From Solihabitans fulvus (lineage in GTDB: Bacteria; Actinomycetota; Actinomycetes; Mycobacteriales; Pseudonocardiaceae), in NCBI RefSeq assembly GCF_008386585.1, contig NZ_VUOB01000002.1, forward strand, positions 175,060-239,059: DNA of 64,000 nt, given 5' to 3'. A program made the position numbers and the translations under genes. Below are positions 9,509 through 18,033 of the stretch, piece by piece (position 1 is the first letter of the stretch; every line of letters starts with the position of its first letter). The notes below the pieces were generated by a model, which saw only the letters and a list, made by a program, of their open reading frames with translations, was not told the DNA's origin and did no database searches.

Positions 9509-9853
9509 GATAGCGACGACCGAAACCCCGTCTCATTTGGGTGATGGCCTGGTTTTCGTGTTACTGCGACGGTATCTTCCCGCGCCCGGTACCTGTTCGA
9601 GTATTCAGGTAAAAGGTGTCCACGGATCGGAAAGCCCTTTTTCGCGCCGATTGACCGCTTTATCCGACGCGACTGTGGCACGACCGCGACGCGAGCGCCG
9701 CGCGGTGCGGTGGCCACCAGGGGAGTGCCGCCGGGGGAGTGCCGCCAACGTCTCGGTCGCCGGGATGTGACAGCAATTGTATAAGGGCTGTTATGATCCC
9801 CGGATGGTCGAAGGCGGCACGCCGGACCGGTTCGGACTGGCCGAGGGCAGCGC
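9509..9853. other. Intergenic region before the MFS gene with a possible 19-codon leader ORF
   Basis: This 345-base stretch separates divergent genes. A short frame at 9804-9863 (ATG, 19 codons, TAG) overlaps the ATG of the MFS gene in another frame and could couple or limit its translation. ACAGC and GCTGT half-sites flank an AT-rich TATAAG stretch near 9780, a plausible promoter or operator. I see no other gene. Confidence 0.35.
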
Positions 9854-11098
9854 ATGGCGATAGGGCACGCGCTCATCGACCTGACTCCGCTGCGGTCGTC
9901 GCCGGCGTTCCGGCGGCTGTGGATCGGCCGGGCGTTCTCCGGGTTCGGCGGCCAGCTGACGCTGGTCGCGGTGATGTTCCAGGTCTGGCACGCGACCGGC
10001 AGCACCGTCTGGACGGGTGCCGTCGGGCTGGCCCAGGCGGTGCCGTTGATCGTGTTCGGGCTGTTCGCCGGCGCGGCCATCGACCGCGTCGACCGGCGGA
10101 AGTTCTACCTGGTGACCACCGTCGGCCAGGCGGTGTGCGCGATTCTCCTTGCGGTGCAAGGGTTCTTCGGGCAACTACCGGTGATCGCGGTGCTGCTGCT
10201 CGTCGCCGTGCAGTCCTGCTTCGTCGCCGGTGGCGGCCCGGCGGCGCGCACCTTCCTTCCTCGGCTGCTGCCCGGCGACCAACTGGCGGCCGGGTTGGCG
10301 TTGAACCGGATCGCGTTCCAGGGCGCCATGTTGCTGGGGCCGGCGCTGGGTGGGCTGCTCCTTGGCTGGTTGGGCGTCGGCGGCTGCTACCTACTCGACG
10401 CGATCACGTTCGTCCTGGCGTTCTACGGCGCGTTCGGGCTGCCGCCGATGCGCCCCGACGGCGAAGTGTCCCGTCCCGGCCTGCACGGGGTGCTGGACGG
10501 TCTGACGTTCCTGGTGCGCAGCCCCGTGGTGCGCGGCGCGCTGCTCACCGACCTGGCCACCACGGTGCTGTCGATGCCGATCAGCCTGTTTCCGTTGGTC
10601 AACGCCGAGCGCTTCGGGAACAACCCGCGCACTCTCGGGCTGTTCCTGTCGGCCATGGCGGTCGGCGGGGTGCTCGCGTCGGTCTGGTCGGGGGTGTTCA
10701 CCAGAATGGCCCGCCCAGGCCTGGTGATGCTCTGCGGATCGGCCACCTGGGGTGTGGCGCTCGCCCTGTTCGGCATCGCGCCGAACCCGTGGCTCGGGTT
10801 GGCCTTCCTGGTGTTGGCGGGCGCGGCCGACACCGTCTCGGTGGTGTCCCGGGGCACGATCGTGCAGCTGCACACCCCGGACGCGCTGCGGGGCAGGGTG
10901 GCCGCCGCCGAACAGATCGTCGGGCAGGCCGGCCCGGACCTCGGCAACCTGCGCGGCGGCCTGGTCGCCGGCGCGACGTCGGGACTGGTCGCGCTGGTGA
11001 GCGGTGGCCTGCTGTGCGTGGCGGCGGTCGCGCTGGTCGGCGCGAGCATCCCTGGGCTGCGCCGGTTCTCCACTGCGGCGTCCGCGCAGAGCCGGTGA
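9854..11098 (+). CDS. MFS transporter, enterobactin-exporter/DHA3-like
   Basis: A 414-residue integral membrane protein of the major facilitator superfamily with about 12 hydrophobic segments. The N-terminus (SSPAFRRLWIGRAFSGFGGQ) and the DRVDRRKFY loop after helix 2 resemble DHA3/EntS-type exporters, which expel drugs or siderophores by proton antiport. The start has a GAGGG ahead of it. No biosynthetic gene or regulator is adjacent, so the substrate cannot be inferred. Confidence 0.75.
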   Translation: MAIGHALIDLTPLRSSPAFRRLWIGRAFSGFGGQLTLVAVMFQVWHATGSTVWTGAVGLAQAVPLIVFGLFAGAAIDRVDRRKFYLVTTVGQAVCAILLAVQGFFGQLPVIAVLLLVAVQSCFVAGGGPAARTFLPRLLPGDQLAAGLALNRIAFQGAMLLGPALGGLLLGWLGVGGCYLLDAITFVLAFYGAFGLPPMRPDGEVSRPGLHGVLDGLTFLVRSPVVRGALLTDLATTVLSMPISLFPLVNAERFGNNPRTLGLFLSAMAVGGVLASVWSGVFTRMARPGLVMLCGSATWGVALALFGIAPNPWLGLAFLVLAGAADTVSVVSRGTIVQLHTPDALRGRVAAAEQIVGQAGPDLGNLRGGLVAGATSGLVALVSGGLLCVAAVALVGASIPGLRRFSTAASAQSR

Positions 11099-11128
11099 CC
11101 GCGCGGGTCTCGTCCGGGCGACGTCGGC

Positions 11129-11144
11129 ACCGGTAATGACCAGT
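11129..11144. promoter_or_regulatory. DasR-like operator (dre) upstream of the hexosaminidase gene
   Basis: ACCGGTAATGACCAGT matches 12 of 16 positions of the palindromic dre consensus ACTGGTCTAGACCAGT used by DasR, the GntR-family sensor of GlcNAc metabolism in streptomycetes. It lies about 130 bases before a GH20 gene, the expected position. Confidence 0.5.
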
Positions 11145-11275
11145 AGTGCGTGTTAATGCTCTGTTCAGGTCAATTCCGTGCAGGTATTGACAGTGCGGGC
11201 CGGTCTGCGGTGTCCTCATTACCGGTTAGTCAGTTGAGGTCGCCGTCCCGCCCTGTGAGCGCAAGGACACCGCCG

Positions 11276-13636
11276 ATGACTCTGCTACGCACCCCGATCC
11301 GCCTGCTCGCCGCGTTGGCGGTGGCTCTCGCGGGCACGGCGGTCGCCGCCGCCTCGCCGGCCGCCGCCGTCAACGCGACGCCAACCACCATCCCCGCCCT
11401 CCAACAGTGGACCGGCGGCACCGGCGCCTACACCTTCGGCGCCGCAACGAGAATCGTGCGCGCCACCGGCGACGCGGCGGCACTCCAGGCGACCAGTCAG
11501 ACGCTGGCCGAGGACCTGACCGCGCTGTCGGGGTTCACCATCGCCCAGGTCACCGGCAGCACCGCCGACCTGACGCCGGGCGACATCTATCTCGGCCTCG
11601 GTTCGACCGACACCGGCCTCGGCGCCGAGGGCTACCAGCTCGCGATCACCGACCGGGTGGCCGTCACCGCGCGCGCCGACGCTGGCGCGTTCGCCGGCAC
11701 CCGCACCCTGTTGCAGCTGCTGCACCAGGGTTACGCCGTGCCGCAGGGCAGCGCGCGGGACTGGCCCGCCTATGCCCAGCGTGGCCTGATGGTGGACGAC
11801 GGGCGGAAGTTCTTCACGCCAGCCTGGCTGCGCAACCACATCCGCGAGCTGGCCTACCTCAAGCTCAACTACCTGCACCTGCACCTGTCCGACAACCTGG
11901 GCTTCCGGATCCAGAGCGACACCCATCCCGAGATCGTGTCGGCCGACCATCTGTCCAAAAAGGACGTCGCCGACCTGGTCGCGTTGGCCGCCAGGTACCA
12001 CGTGACGATCGTGCCCGAGATCGACATGCCGGGACACATGGACACGATCCTGGCCGCACACCAGGACCTCCGGCTCGTCGGCAGCGACGGCACGGTGAAC
12101 AACGGCTACATCGACCTGGCGAAGGACGCCTCGTACACCCTGATGAAGGACCTCATCACCGAGTACCTGCCGCTGTTTCCCGGCCCCTACTGGCACATCG
12201 GCGCGGACGAGTACGTCACCAACTACGGCAACTACCCGCAGATGCTGACCTACGCGCGCGCCCACTACGGCGCGTCGGCGAACGCCAAGGACACCTACCT
12301 TGGCTTCGTGAACTGGGCGGACGGCGTGGTCCGCGCAGGCGGCAAGACCACCCGCGCCTGGAACGACGGCCTGTATGGCGGCAGCGCGGTCACCGTGCAC
12401 CCCGAGGTGGTCGTCGAGTTCTGGACGAACTCAGGGCTCTCGCCGCAGCAGCACGTCGACAACGGCCACGAGATCATGAACGCCAGCTGGGATCCGACCT
12501 ACTACGTGCTCGGCGGCGCGAAGCCCAACGTCACGTGGGGCTACGAGACCTGGAACCCCACCGTCTTCCAGGGCAACCAGACGCTGACGGCGGCGGGCCG
12601 CGCCAAGGATCTCGGCGCGAAGCTGCACGTGTGGTGCGACAATCCGAACGCCGAGACCGAGGACACCGTCGCCGCCGGCATCAAGGATCCGCTGCGGATG
12701 CTCGCTCAGCAGACCTGGGGCTCGCCCAAGCTCGCCGCCACCTACAGCGCCTTCCAGGGCGTGATCGCGAGCGTCGGTCGCAACCCCGCGTGGCCGACCG
12801 CCGCGCAGCCGGGCAACCTGGCCGCGAACCGACCGGTCACCGTGTCGAGCACCGAGACGCCGAACTTCCCTGGCGCCAACGCCGTCGACGGCGACTACGG
12901 CACCAGGTGGTCCAGCGCCTACGCCGATCCCCAGTGGCTCCAGGTCGACCTCGGCACGACCAGGTCGATCGGGCGGGTGAAGTTGACCTGGGAGACCGCC
13001 TACGGCAAGGCGTACCAACTCCAGACCTCGGCCGACGCGACGAACTGGACGACGATCTACCAGACGTCCACCGGCGTCGGCGGCGTCGAGGACCTGACCG
13101 GGCTGACCGGTTCCGGCCGCTACGTGCGGATGCTCGGCACCGCGCGCGGCACCACCTACGGCTACTCGCTCTACGAGTTCGAGGTCTACGCGCCCGGCTC
13201 GACGCCGGGGCCGGTGGCCTCGGGCCAGACCTACACCATCGGCAACCTCGGCTCGGGCAAGGTTGTGGACGACCCGGCCAGTTCCACCGCCACCGGCACG
13301 CAGTTGATCCAGTGGGCCAGGCACGGCGGACCCAACCAACAGTGGAAGGCCACCGGGAATCCCGACGGCAGCTTCTCGTTCACCAACGTCGCCAGCGGAC
13401 TGTGCATGGACGTCAACGGCGGCTCGACCGCGTCCGGCGCGGCGATCATCCAGTGGACCTGCCACGGGGGAGACAACCAGCGGTGGCTGGTCACCTCGGG
13501 CTCGGCCGGCGTCACGGTCACGGGCAAGGCAAGCGGGCTGACGCTCACGGTGGGCGGTGTCGCGGACGGGGACCCGCTGACCCAGGCCACCGACACTGGA
13601 AGCGGCGCGCAGCGCTGGACCTTCACCCAGGTGTGA
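11276..13636 (+). CDS. Secreted GH20 beta-N-acetylhexosaminidase with discoidin and ricin-type domains
   Basis: A 786-residue exported enzyme that should release terminal GlcNAc or GalNAc, for example from chitin oligomers or glycans. The ATG at 11276 begins a signal peptide ending near residue 32. A GH20b N-terminal domain (about 35-160) precedes the catalytic barrel, which carries the HxGxDE motif as HIGADE with Asp311-Glu312 (substrate-assisted mechanism). An F5/8C discoidin domain follows (about 515-640), then a ricin B-like trefoil to the end. A dre-like site upstream suggests GlcNAc-responsive control. Lacto-N-biosidase activity is a possible alternative within GH20. Confidence 0.87.
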   Translation: MTLLRTPIRLLAALAVALAGTAVAAASPAAAVNATPTTIPALQQWTGGTGAYTFGAATRIVRATGDAAALQATSQTLAEDLTALSGFTIAQVTGSTADLTPGDIYLGLGSTDTGLGAEGYQLAITDRVAVTARADAGAFAGTRTLLQLLHQGYAVPQGSARDWPAYAQRGLMVDDGRKFFTPAWLRNHIRELAYLKLNYLHLHLSDNLGFRIQSDTHPEIVSADHLSKKDVADLVALAARYHVTIVPEIDMPGHMDTILAAHQDLRLVGSDGTVNNGYIDLAKDASYTLMKDLITEYLPLFPGPYWHIGADEYVTNYGNYPQMLTYARAHYGASANAKDTYLGFVNWADGVVRAGGKTTRAWNDGLYGGSAVTVHPEVVVEFWTNSGLSPQQHVDNGHEIMNASWDPTYYVLGGAKPNVTWGYETWNPTVFQGNQTLTAAGRAKDLGAKLHVWCDNPNAETEDTVAAGIKDPLRMLAQQTWGSPKLAATYSAFQGVIASVGRNPAWPTAAQPGNLAANRPVTVSSTETPNFPGANAVDGDYGTRWSSAYADPQWLQVDLGTTRSIGRVKLTWETAYGKAYQLQTSADATNWTTIYQTSTGVGGVEDLTGLTGSGRYVRMLGTARGTTYGYSLYEFEVYAPGSTPGPVASGQTYTIGNLGSGKVVDDPASSTATGTQLIQWARHGGPNQQWKATGNPDGSFSFTNVASGLCMDVNGGSTASGAAIIQWTCHGGDNQRWLVTSGSAGVTVTGKASGLTLTVGGVADGDPLTQATDTGSGAQRWTFTQV

Positions 13637-13642
13637 GGACCG

Positions 13643-13677
13643 GGCGCGCGACGCCGGACAGTCCGGCGTCGCGCGCC
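13643..13677. terminator. Bidirectional terminator, 35-base perfect palindrome
   Basis: A 17-bp perfect inverted repeat (GGCGCGCGACGCCGGAC at 13643-13659 with its complement at 13661-13677) around one central base lies between two convergent genes. Confidence 0.8.
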
Positions 13678-13685
13678 GACACCCG

Positions 13686-14078
13686 TCAGCAGTCGACGAG
13701 TTCCGGGCTCTGGTTGAGCAACTGGCCCCTTGGCGACACGAACGCGCGGTAGGCGGCGCCGTCGACGGCCGACGGGCGGAACGCGCCGACCTTGTGGCAG
13801 TTCTGGAACGCGAGCCGCACGCCGAAGTGCCGCTCGAGGCCGCCCCGGATGGCGTCGGAGGCCAAGGCGCGCAACAACTGTCCGCGATCCGGCTCGCTCG
13901 GCGGCGGCGTCGCGTCGGCGGCGAACTCCTCGGCGCCCGCGTCGAGGTCGGCCACCACCCGGCTGATCACCTCCCACGCGTAGGGCAGGGACTCGCGCAC
14001 GCAGTCGACGAACTCCGCGTCGTCGACCTCGCCCCGCTCGGCCTTGTCGAGCAGGGCGGTCGGCACGGTAAGGGACAT
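13686..14078 (-). CDS. Unknown 130-residue protein linked to the metal-importer locus
   Basis: I do not recognise this family. The 130-residue soluble protein has an acidic N-terminal helical half and a C-terminal half with NCHKVGAFRPSAVDG and further Cys at positions near 26 and 130, so thiol or metal chemistry is possible. AGGAGGT precedes the ATG. It begins 33 bases after the CooC-like ATPase gene and is probably co-transcribed from the region that also drives the metal ABC importer. A role as partner or chaperone of the ATPase is inference. Confidence 0.6.
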   Translation of the reverse strand: MSLTVPTALLDKAERGEVDDAEFVDCVRESLPYAWEVISRVVADLDAGAEEFAADATPPPSEPDRGQLLRALASDAIRGGLERHFGVRLAFQNCHKVGAFRPSAVDGAAYRAFVSPRGQLLNQSPELVDC

Positions 14079-14111
14079 GGTCGGTACCTCCTGGTGTGTT
14101 GGGGTTTCCGG

Positions 14112-15095
14112 TCAGTTGGGGACGGGCGCGTGGCCCGAGCGCGACAGCGCGTCGGGACTGATGACGAAGTCGGGGTCGACCTGGTCTGCGAGGTCGGCGC
14201 CCGCGCGGTCGTTGCCCCAGGCGCGCGCGTTGCGCAGGTGGAACTCGACCGCCTGGCGCTGATAGGTCGGCCAGTCCTTGTCCGTCGCCTCGGCCAGCGC
14301 GCACATCGCGGCCAGGGCCGCCCGGTTCGCCTGCTCCAGCCGGCCGATCGGCCGGACCTCGCCGCGTTCGGCGGCGCGCACGTGGTCCGACCGGCCGAGC
14401 CAGGTGAGCAGGTCGTCGCCGACGCGGTCGCGCAGGAACTCGAGATCCCGTTCGTCGCTGACCTTGTTGCCCACCACGGCGATCCGCACGCCGAAGTCCC
14501 TGGCGTGGTCGAGGTACTGACGGTACACCGCGACGCTGCGGACGGTGGGCTCGCAGACCAGGAACGTGACGTCGAACCGGGTGAACAGCCCGGAGGCGAA
14601 GGAGTCCGCGCCCGCGGTCATGTCGACGACGACGTACTCGCCGTCGCCGTCGACCAGGTGGTTGAGCAACAGTTCGACCGCGCCGACCTTCGAGTGGTAG
14701 CAGGCCACGCCGAGGTCCCGTTCGGCGAACGGGCCGGTGACGGCGAGCCGCGCGCCGCCGACCTCGCGCACGCAGGCCCGGTAGACCGGGTTGTCCTCGG
14801 CCACCCGCAGCAGGCGGGAGCCCGCGCCAGGCGGGGTGGTCTTGATCATCGCGTCGGCGGAGGCGATCCGGGGATTGGCGCCGCGCAGGTGGTCCTTGAT
14901 GAGCGGCAGGTGCGCGCCGAGTGCCGGCAGCGCGGCGGCCTCGTCCTCGGTCGCGCCGAGCGCGACGGCGAGGTGCTGGTTGATGTCGGCGTCCAGGGCC
15001 AGCACGGGACGCCGCTGGTCGGCGAGGTGGCTGATCAGGAGGGAGGCGAGTGTGGTCTTGCCGCTGCCTCCCTTGCCGACGAAGGCGATCTTCAC
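14112..15095 (-). CDS. CooC/MinD-like P-loop ATPase, putative metal-insertion or maturation factor
   Basis: A 327-residue cytoplasmic ATPase of the SIMIBI class. The deviant Walker A GKGGSGKTT at about residues 7-15 and the switch residues LDADINQHL are typical of CooC, which supports nickel insertion into CO dehydrogenase, and of MinD/ParA relatives. The GTG at 15095 is preferred because GGAG precedes it at proper distance, while the upstream in-frame TTG has none. It diverges from the metal SBP gene with metal-regulator-like boxes between. No CO dehydrogenase or hydrogenase is in view, so the client protein is unknown. It may load or sense the metal imported next door. Confidence 0.7.
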   Translation of the reverse strand: MKIAFVGKGGSGKTTLASLLISHLADQRRPVLALDADINQHLAVALGATEDEAAALPALGAHLPLIKDHLRGANPRIASADAMIKTTPPGAGSRLLRVAEDNPVYRACVREVGGARLAVTGPFAERDLGVACYHSKVGAVELLLNHLVDGDGEYVVVDMTAGADSFASGLFTRFDVTFLVCEPTVRSVAVYRQYLDHARDFGVRIAVVGNKVSDERDLEFLRDRVGDDLLTWLGRSDHVRAAERGEVRPIGRLEQANRAALAAMCALAEATDKDWPTYQRQAVEFHLRNARAWGNDRAGADLADQVDPDFVISPDALSRSGHAPVPN

Positions 15096-15150
15096 GGTCG
15101 GGGGCTCCAACGGTTCGTGGCCCGGCGGGGTCCGGGCGAGATCAGGTCAC

Positions 15151-15171
15151 AACGAGGAAACGGTTTTCGTT
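15151..15171. promoter_or_regulatory. Fur-family-like operator 1 of the divergent metal locus
   Basis: An imperfect 21-base palindrome centred on GGAAACGGTTTTC, with AACGA/TCGTT outer arms, shares GAAA-CGGTT with a second box at 15195-15210 and resembles actinobacterial Zur sites (TGAAAATGATTTTCA type). It lies between the divergent ATPase and SBP genes. Confidence 0.5.
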
Positions 15172-15194
15172 AGCAGTAGGACCCTACCTTGTAT

Positions 15195-15210
15195 CGGTAA
15201 CCGTTTTCAC
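15195..15210. promoter_or_regulatory. Fur-family-like operator 2 of the divergent metal locus
   Basis: Read on the minus strand this is GTGAAAACGGTTACCG, the same GAAAACGGTT core as the box 40 bases away. A GTAGG-AC-CCTAC dyad at 15176-15187 lies between the two. Zur is the best guess for the regulator; Mur/MntR-type control cannot be excluded. Confidence 0.5.
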
Positions 15211-15284
15211 TTAGCGTCCCCGACACGCCCGCACCGTGGCGTCGTCGAACTGAGGGCGTGTCGCCCTCGTGGAAGGACACTGTC

Positions 15285-16247
15285 GTGAGGAAAGCCCTGT
15301 CTGCCGCTCGGTTCCGAGGACGCGGCCTGATCGCCGCCGCCGGCGCGGCCGCCGTGATCACCGCGGTGAGCGGGTGCGCGACCTCAGCCCCGGCGTCGAC
15401 GGGCGCGAGCAGCGCCGCCGGGTCGACCACGAAGATCGCCGTCGTGGCCGCGGAGAACTTCTGGGGCAGCATCGCCACCCAGCTCGGCGGCGACCACGCC
15501 ACGGTCACCAGCATCATCAGCAACCCCGACACCGACCCGCACTCCTACGAGGCCACCCCCGCCGACGGGCGCACGGTCGCCTCCGCGCAGTACGCGATCG
15601 TCAACGGCATCGGCTACGACGCCTGGGCGCCGAAGCTGATCGCCGCCAACCCCAACGACAAGCGCACCGTCCGCACCGTCGGCGACCTGGTCGGCGTGCA
15701 GGAGGGCGGCAACCCGCACCAGTGGTACTCGCCGGAGAGCGTGCGCAAGGTCGTCGACGCGATCACGGCCGACTACCAGAAGATCGACCCGGCCGACGCG
15801 GCCTACTTCGACAAGCAGAAGCAGGACTTCGAGAACAAGGCCCTCGACCGCTACACCAAGCTCATCGCGGAGATCAAGGCGAAGTACGCCGACACCCCGA
15901 TCGGCGCGTCCGAGTCCATCGTCACGCCGCTGGCCGAGGGCCTCGGCCTCAAGCTGCTGACGCCGGAGAAGTTCCTGGACGCCATCAGCGAGGGCACCGA
16001 TCCGACGGCGGCGGACAAGGCCACCGTGGACCAGCAGATCTCCGGCAAGCAGATCAAGATCTACGTGTACAACAGCCAGAACTCCACCCCGGACGTCAAG
16101 GCCCAGGTCGACGCCGCCACCGCAGCCGGCATCCAGGTGGCCACGGTGACCGAGACGCTGGCCCCGGCCACCGCGACCTTCCAGGACTGGCAGGCCACCC
16201 AGTTGCAGGGCATCGAGCAGGCCCTGGCCAAGGCGACTGGCAAGTGA
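15285..16247 (+). CDS. Metal ABC transporter substrate-binding lipoprotein (cluster A-I, Zn/Mn type)
   Basis: A 320-residue lipoprotein that captures a divalent metal outside the membrane. The start is the GTG at 15285 behind GGAAGGA; the signal peptide ends in a lipobox with Cys after VSG. Metal ligands of the TroA/PsaA/ZnuA family are visible as His in TDPHSYEATP, His in NPHQWYSP and probably Glu in GASESIVTP. The third being Glu, and the absence of a His-rich loop, resemble manganese or iron binders more than ZnuA, so the metal is uncertain. It is first in a four-gene operon with 4-base overlaps. Confidence 0.85.
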   Translation: MRKALSAARFRGRGLIAAAGAAAVITAVSGCATSAPASTGASSAAGSTTKIAVVAAENFWGSIATQLGGDHATVTSIISNPDTDPHSYEATPADGRTVASAQYAIVNGIGYDAWAPKLIAANPNDKRTVRTVGDLVGVQEGGNPHQWYSPESVRKVVDAITADYQKIDPADAAYFDKQKQDFENKALDRYTKLIAEIKAKYADTPIGASESIVTPLAEGLGLKLLTPEKFLDAISEGTDPTAADKATVDQQISGKQIKIYVYNSQNSTPDVKAQVDAATAAGIQVATVTETLAPATATFQDWQATQLQGIEQALAKATGK

Positions 16248-17170
16248 GTCTGCGCCAAGGCGAGCGGGCGGTGGGCGGCGACAGCCCGCCGCCCGCCCGG
16301 CCGCCCGACGCGGCGATCCGGCTGCGGGGCGCGGCGGTCCGGCTGCGGGGCGCGGCGGTCCGGCTCGGCGGCCGGACCGTGTGGTCCGGCGTCGACCTCA
16401 CCGTCGGCGCCGGCGAGTTCGTCGCCCTGCTCGGCCCCAACGGCGCGGGCAAGTCCACCCTGGTCAAGGTCCTCCTCGGGCTGCTTCCCCTGACAGCAGG
16501 GGAGATCAGCGTGCTCGGGGCCCGACCCGGCCGAGGGAACCACCGCGTCGGCTACCTGCCGCAGCGGCGCAGTTTCGACGCGGCACTGCGGATCCGGGGT
16601 GTCGACGTCGTGCGGCTCGGCCTGGACGGCGACCGCTGGGGCGTCCCGCTGCCAGCCTTCCTCGCGCCGAGGGCGCGGCGGCGCGCGGCCGAGGACCGGA
16701 TCGCCGAGGTGATCGACCTGGTCGGCGCGACGGCCTACGCTGCACGGCCCATCGGCGCGCTCTCCGGCGGCGAACAGCAGCGGCTGCTCATCGCGCAGGC
16801 CCTGGTGCGCAGGCCCGACCTGCTGCTGCTCGACGAGCCGCTGGACAGCCTCGACCTGCCCAACCAGAGCGCCGTCGCCGCGCTGGTCGCGAGAATCTGC
16901 CGCAGCGAAAGGGTTTCCGTGGTGATGGTCGCGCACGACGTCAACCCGATCCTGGGCTACCTCGACCGCGTGGCCTACCTGGCCCACGGCGGCGCGGCCA
17001 CCGGCACCCCGGAGGAGGTCATCACCGGAGCCACCCTCAGTCGCCTCTACGACACGCCGATCGAGGTGCTGCGGACCTCCGACGGCCGGCTGGTCGTGGT
17101 CGGCCAGCCGGAGGCCCCCGCGAGGCACACCGACCGGCACGGCGGCGACCCGAGGGGCGACACCCGATGA
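16244..17170 (+). CDS. Metal ABC transporter ATP-binding protein
   Basis: A 308-residue ATPase that powers the importer. The GTG overlaps the SBP stop as GTGA, implying coupled translation. Walker A is GPNGAGKST, the signature is LSGGEQQR and Walker B LLLLDEP, all intact. An unusual N-terminal extension of about 40 residues contains three copies of a seven-residue unit (RLRGAAV-like) produced by a 21-base tandem repeat. A shorter start inside the repeat could exist, but none has a ribosome-binding site as good as the coupled one. Confidence 0.87.
   Translation: MSLRQGERAVGGDSPPPARPPDAAIRLRGAAVRLRGAAVRLGGRTVWSGVDLTVGAGEFVALLGPNGAGKSTLVKVLLGLLPLTAGEISVLGARPGRGNHRVGYLPQRRSFDAALRIRGVDVVRLGLDGDRWGVPLPAFLAPRARRRAAEDRIAEVIDLVGATAYAARPIGALSGGEQQRLLIAQALVRRPDLLLLDEPLDSLDLPNQSAVAALVARICRSERVSVVMVAHDVNPILGYLDRVAYLAHGGAATGTPEEVITGATLSRLYDTPIEVLRTSDGRLVVVGQPEAPARHTDRHGGDPRGDTR
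16310..16372 (+). repeat. Three 21-base tandem repeats in the ABC ATPase gene
   Basis: Copies at 16310-16330, 16331-16351 and 16352-16372 share the core GCGGCGGTCCGGCTGCGGGGC (written here as unit length 21; the third diverges at its 3' end). They add in-frame residues before the ATPase core and probably arose by slippage. Confidence 0.85.
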
Positions 17171-18033
17171 CGCCGAGCTGGAACCTGGTCGCCGACCTGC
17201 GGGACCTGTGGTCCTACCCGTTCATGGTCAACGCCTTCCGCGCCGGCACGATCGTCGCCGTGCTGGCCGGCGCGATGGGCTGGTTCATGGTGCTGCGCCG
17301 CCAGTCCTTCGCAGGCCACACGCTGGCGGTCGTCGGATTTCCCGGCGCGGCGGGCGCGACGCTGCTCGGCGTCGCCGCGACGTTCGGCTACTTCGCGTTC
17401 TGCGTCGCCGCCGCGCTGGTGATCGCCGCGCTGCCGTTCGGGGCCGGCGGCCACGGCCAGGAGTCCGCGGTGACCGGCACCGTGCAGGCGTTCGCGCTCG
17501 CCTGCGGATTCCTGTTCGTGGCGCTGTACAAGGGTTTCCTGTCCGGCATGAACACCATGCTGTTCGGCAGCTTCCTCGGCGTCACGACCACGCAGGTGGT
17601 GGTGCTGCTGGTGATCGCGGCCGCGGCGCTGGCGGTGCTGACGCTGATCGGCCGCCCGTTGCTGTTCGCCTCGATCGACCCCGACGTGGCCGCCGCCCGG
17701 GGCGTGCCGGTGCGGGCGCTGTCGGTGGTGTTCCTGGTGCTGCTCGGTTGCGCCGCGGCGGAGGCCAGCCAGATCACCGGCACGCTGCTGGTGTTCGCGC
17801 TGTTGGTGATGCCGGCGGCCACCGCGCAGGCGCTCACGGCGAACCCGCGCTGGAGCCTGCCGCTGACGATCGTCATCGGCCTCGCGGCGACCTGGCTCGG
17901 GCTCGGCGTGTCCTACTACACCTCCGGTCCGCTCGGGTTCTACGTGACCACCTTCGCCTTCGGCGGGTACGCGATTACCCGGCTTGCCGGGCTTGCCAGG
18001 TTTGCCGGACTGACCGCGCGGGGTGCGGCATGA
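17167..18033 (+). CDS. Metal ABC transporter permease (first)
   Basis: A 288-residue ABC-3 family permease with about eight hydrophobic helices. Its ATG overlaps the ATPase stop (ATGA). The stretch MGWFMVLRRQSFAGHTLAVVG corresponds to the conserved start of ZnuB/MntB-type permeases, where a reported His in the SFAGH loop is retained. Together with the next gene it would form a heterodimeric channel, rather than the homodimer usual in Proteobacteria. Confidence 0.85.
   Translation: MTPSWNLVADLRDLWSYPFMVNAFRAGTIVAVLAGAMGWFMVLRRQSFAGHTLAVVGFPGAAGATLLGVAATFGYFAFCVAAALVIAALPFGAGGHGQESAVTGTVQAFALACGFLFVALYKGFLSGMNTMLFGSFLGVTTTQVVVLLVIAAAALAVLTLIGRPLLFASIDPDVAAARGVPVRALSVVFLVLLGCAAAEASQITGTLLVFALLVMPAATAQALTANPRWSLPLTIVIGLAATWLGLGVSYYTSGPLGFYVTTFAFGGYAITRLAGLARFAGLTARGAA

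Noticed and set aside
15176..15187. GTAGG-AC-CCTAC dyad as an independent regulator site
   Set aside because: It sits between the two metal boxes and is short; it more likely overlaps promoter elements.
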